Source: Streptomyces longispororuber
GTDB taxonomy: Bacteria > Actinomycetota > Actinomycetes > Streptomycetales > Streptomycetaceae
Direction: 5' to 3'
Assembly (NCBI RefSeq): GCF_024448165.1
Contig: NZ_JAMOLN010000023.1
Span: forward strand, 1 to 64,000
DNA: 64,000 bases
Part shown: positions 63,359-64,000 of the stretch, in pieces
Position numbering within the stretch: the stretch's first letter is position 1
How the letters are laid out: each line of letters opens with the position of its first letter
Position numbers and translations under genes: made by a program
Notes under the pieces: model-generated
What the model was told of the DNA's origin: nothing
What the model saw: only the letters and a program-made list of their open reading frames with translations
The model's database searches: none

Positions 63359-64000
63359 TCGCGACCCATGTCCCGGTGCACGACCACGGTCTCCACACCC
63401 TGGGAGGCCAGCCGGGCGGCGAGCTTCTCCGACGTGGCCACCGAGCGGTGCTTGCCGCCGGTGCAGCCGACGGCGATGGTCACGTACCGCTTGCCCTCGC
63501 GGCGGTAGCCGGCCGCGATGAGCTGGAGCAGCTCGGTGTAGCGGTCGAGGAACTCCTTGGCGCCGGGCTGCGAGAAGACGTAGTTCGACACCTCCTCGTT
63601 GAGACCGGTGAAGGGGCGCAGCTCGGGGACCCAGTGCGGGTTCGGCAGGAAGCGCATGTCGACGACGAGGTCGGCGTCGACCGGCAGTCCGTACTTGAAG
63701 CCGAACGACATGACGGTGGCCCGCAGCTCGGGCTCCTCCTCGCCCGCGAACTGGGCGTCCATCTTGGCGCGCAGCTCGTGCACGTTCAGGCTGGAGGTGT
63801 CGATGACCAGGTCCGCGTCGCCACGCAGCTCGCGAAGGAGCTCACGCTCCGCGGCGATGCCGTCGACGATGCGGCCGTCGCCCTGGAGGGGGTGCGGGCG
63901 GCGCACCGACTCGAAGCGGCGCACCAGGGCCTCGTCGGAGGACTCCAGGAAGACGATGCGCCGGGTGACGTGCTTGGACTCCAGGTCCGCGAGGGACTCC
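63355..64000 (-). CDS. rapZ: RapZ (YvcJ) family nucleotide-binding protein, 5' part missing
   Basis: The frame continues past the right edge, so the N-terminal P-loop is not visible. The part seen includes IVFLESSDEALVRRFESVRR, VMSFGFKYGLPVDADLVVDM, RFLPNPHWVPELRPFTG and the family-specific VTIAVGCTGGKHRSVATSE near the end. RapZ is an ATPase/GTPase-fold protein; in E. coli it guides a small RNA to RNase E, in Streptomyces the role is unclear. Confidence 0.93.
   Translation of the reverse strand, partial: ESLADLESKHVTRRIVFLESSDEALVRRFESVRRPHPLQGDGRIVDGIAAERELLRELRGDADLVIDTSSLNVHELRAKMDAQFAGEEEPELRATVMSFGFKYGLPVDADLVVDMRFLPNPHWVPELRPFTGLNEEVSNYVFSQPGAKEFLDRYTELLQLIAAGYRREGKRYVTIAVGCTGGKHRSVATSEKLAARLASQGVETVVVHRDMGRE

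Overview
The window is a piece of a Streptomyces chromosome core. Evidence: very high G+C with strong third-position GC bias, frequent GTG and TTG starts, ATGA/GTGA gene overlaps, a single TTA codon among the genes called, and the conserved order sufRBD-Rieske-CSU-SufT, ctaA, ctaB, tkt-tal-zwf-opcA-pgl, pgi, secG-tpiA-pgk-gap, whiA-yvcK-rapZ. No tRNA, rRNA or CRISPR array was seen.

1-12.2 kb is accessory in character: a truncated TerD protein, a divergent TetR/MFS efflux pair, a TROVE (Ro60-like) RNA-binding protein with a long structured element just upstream that looks like a Y RNA, an amino acid permease, a PhoX phosphatase behind a PHO-box-like site, an SDR oxidoreductase, and a three-gene unit built round a trypsin-like peptidase whose N-terminal domain also occurs as a stand-alone protein. 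12.2-18.2 kb holds a secreted nuclease, an SRPBCC/winged-helix pair, a DUF4235/DUF3618/holin-like set of small envelope genes, and a tightly overlapping three-gene unit that includes a 50-residue ORF.

18.2-26.1 kb carries a dapA paralogue and dapD (lysine/diaminopimelate), interleaved with two ECF sigma factor units, each overlapping a gene for a single-pass membrane protein, then a TetR/SMR efflux pair with a 36-bp operator-like site and a secreted DUF3616 protein. 26.2-32.8 kb is the complete SUF iron-sulfur cluster operon headed by sufR, with a SufR-type palindrome at its start.

33-44.5 kb has an AAC(3)-like acetyltransferase with a small inverted-repeat element at its stop codon, a formate/nitrite transporter, an ABC exporter, a GH89 alpha-N-acetylglucosaminidase, heme A synthase (leaderless), an alpha/beta hydrolase opposite a MarR gene whose 5' end appears frameshifted, an amidohydrolase and heme O synthase.

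44.8-58 kb is central carbon metabolism: the oxidative and non-oxidative pentose phosphate genes in one operon, then pgi, an RbpA-family protein, secG and the triose part of glycolysis (gap, pgk, tpiA). 58-64 kb has a large secreted M14 carboxypeptidase and the whiA-yvcK-rapZ cluster, the last gene cut by the window edge. Hairpins suited to termination separate most transcription units. The observations most worth following are the Y-RNA-like element beside the TROVE gene and the peptidase unit with the duplicated domain.
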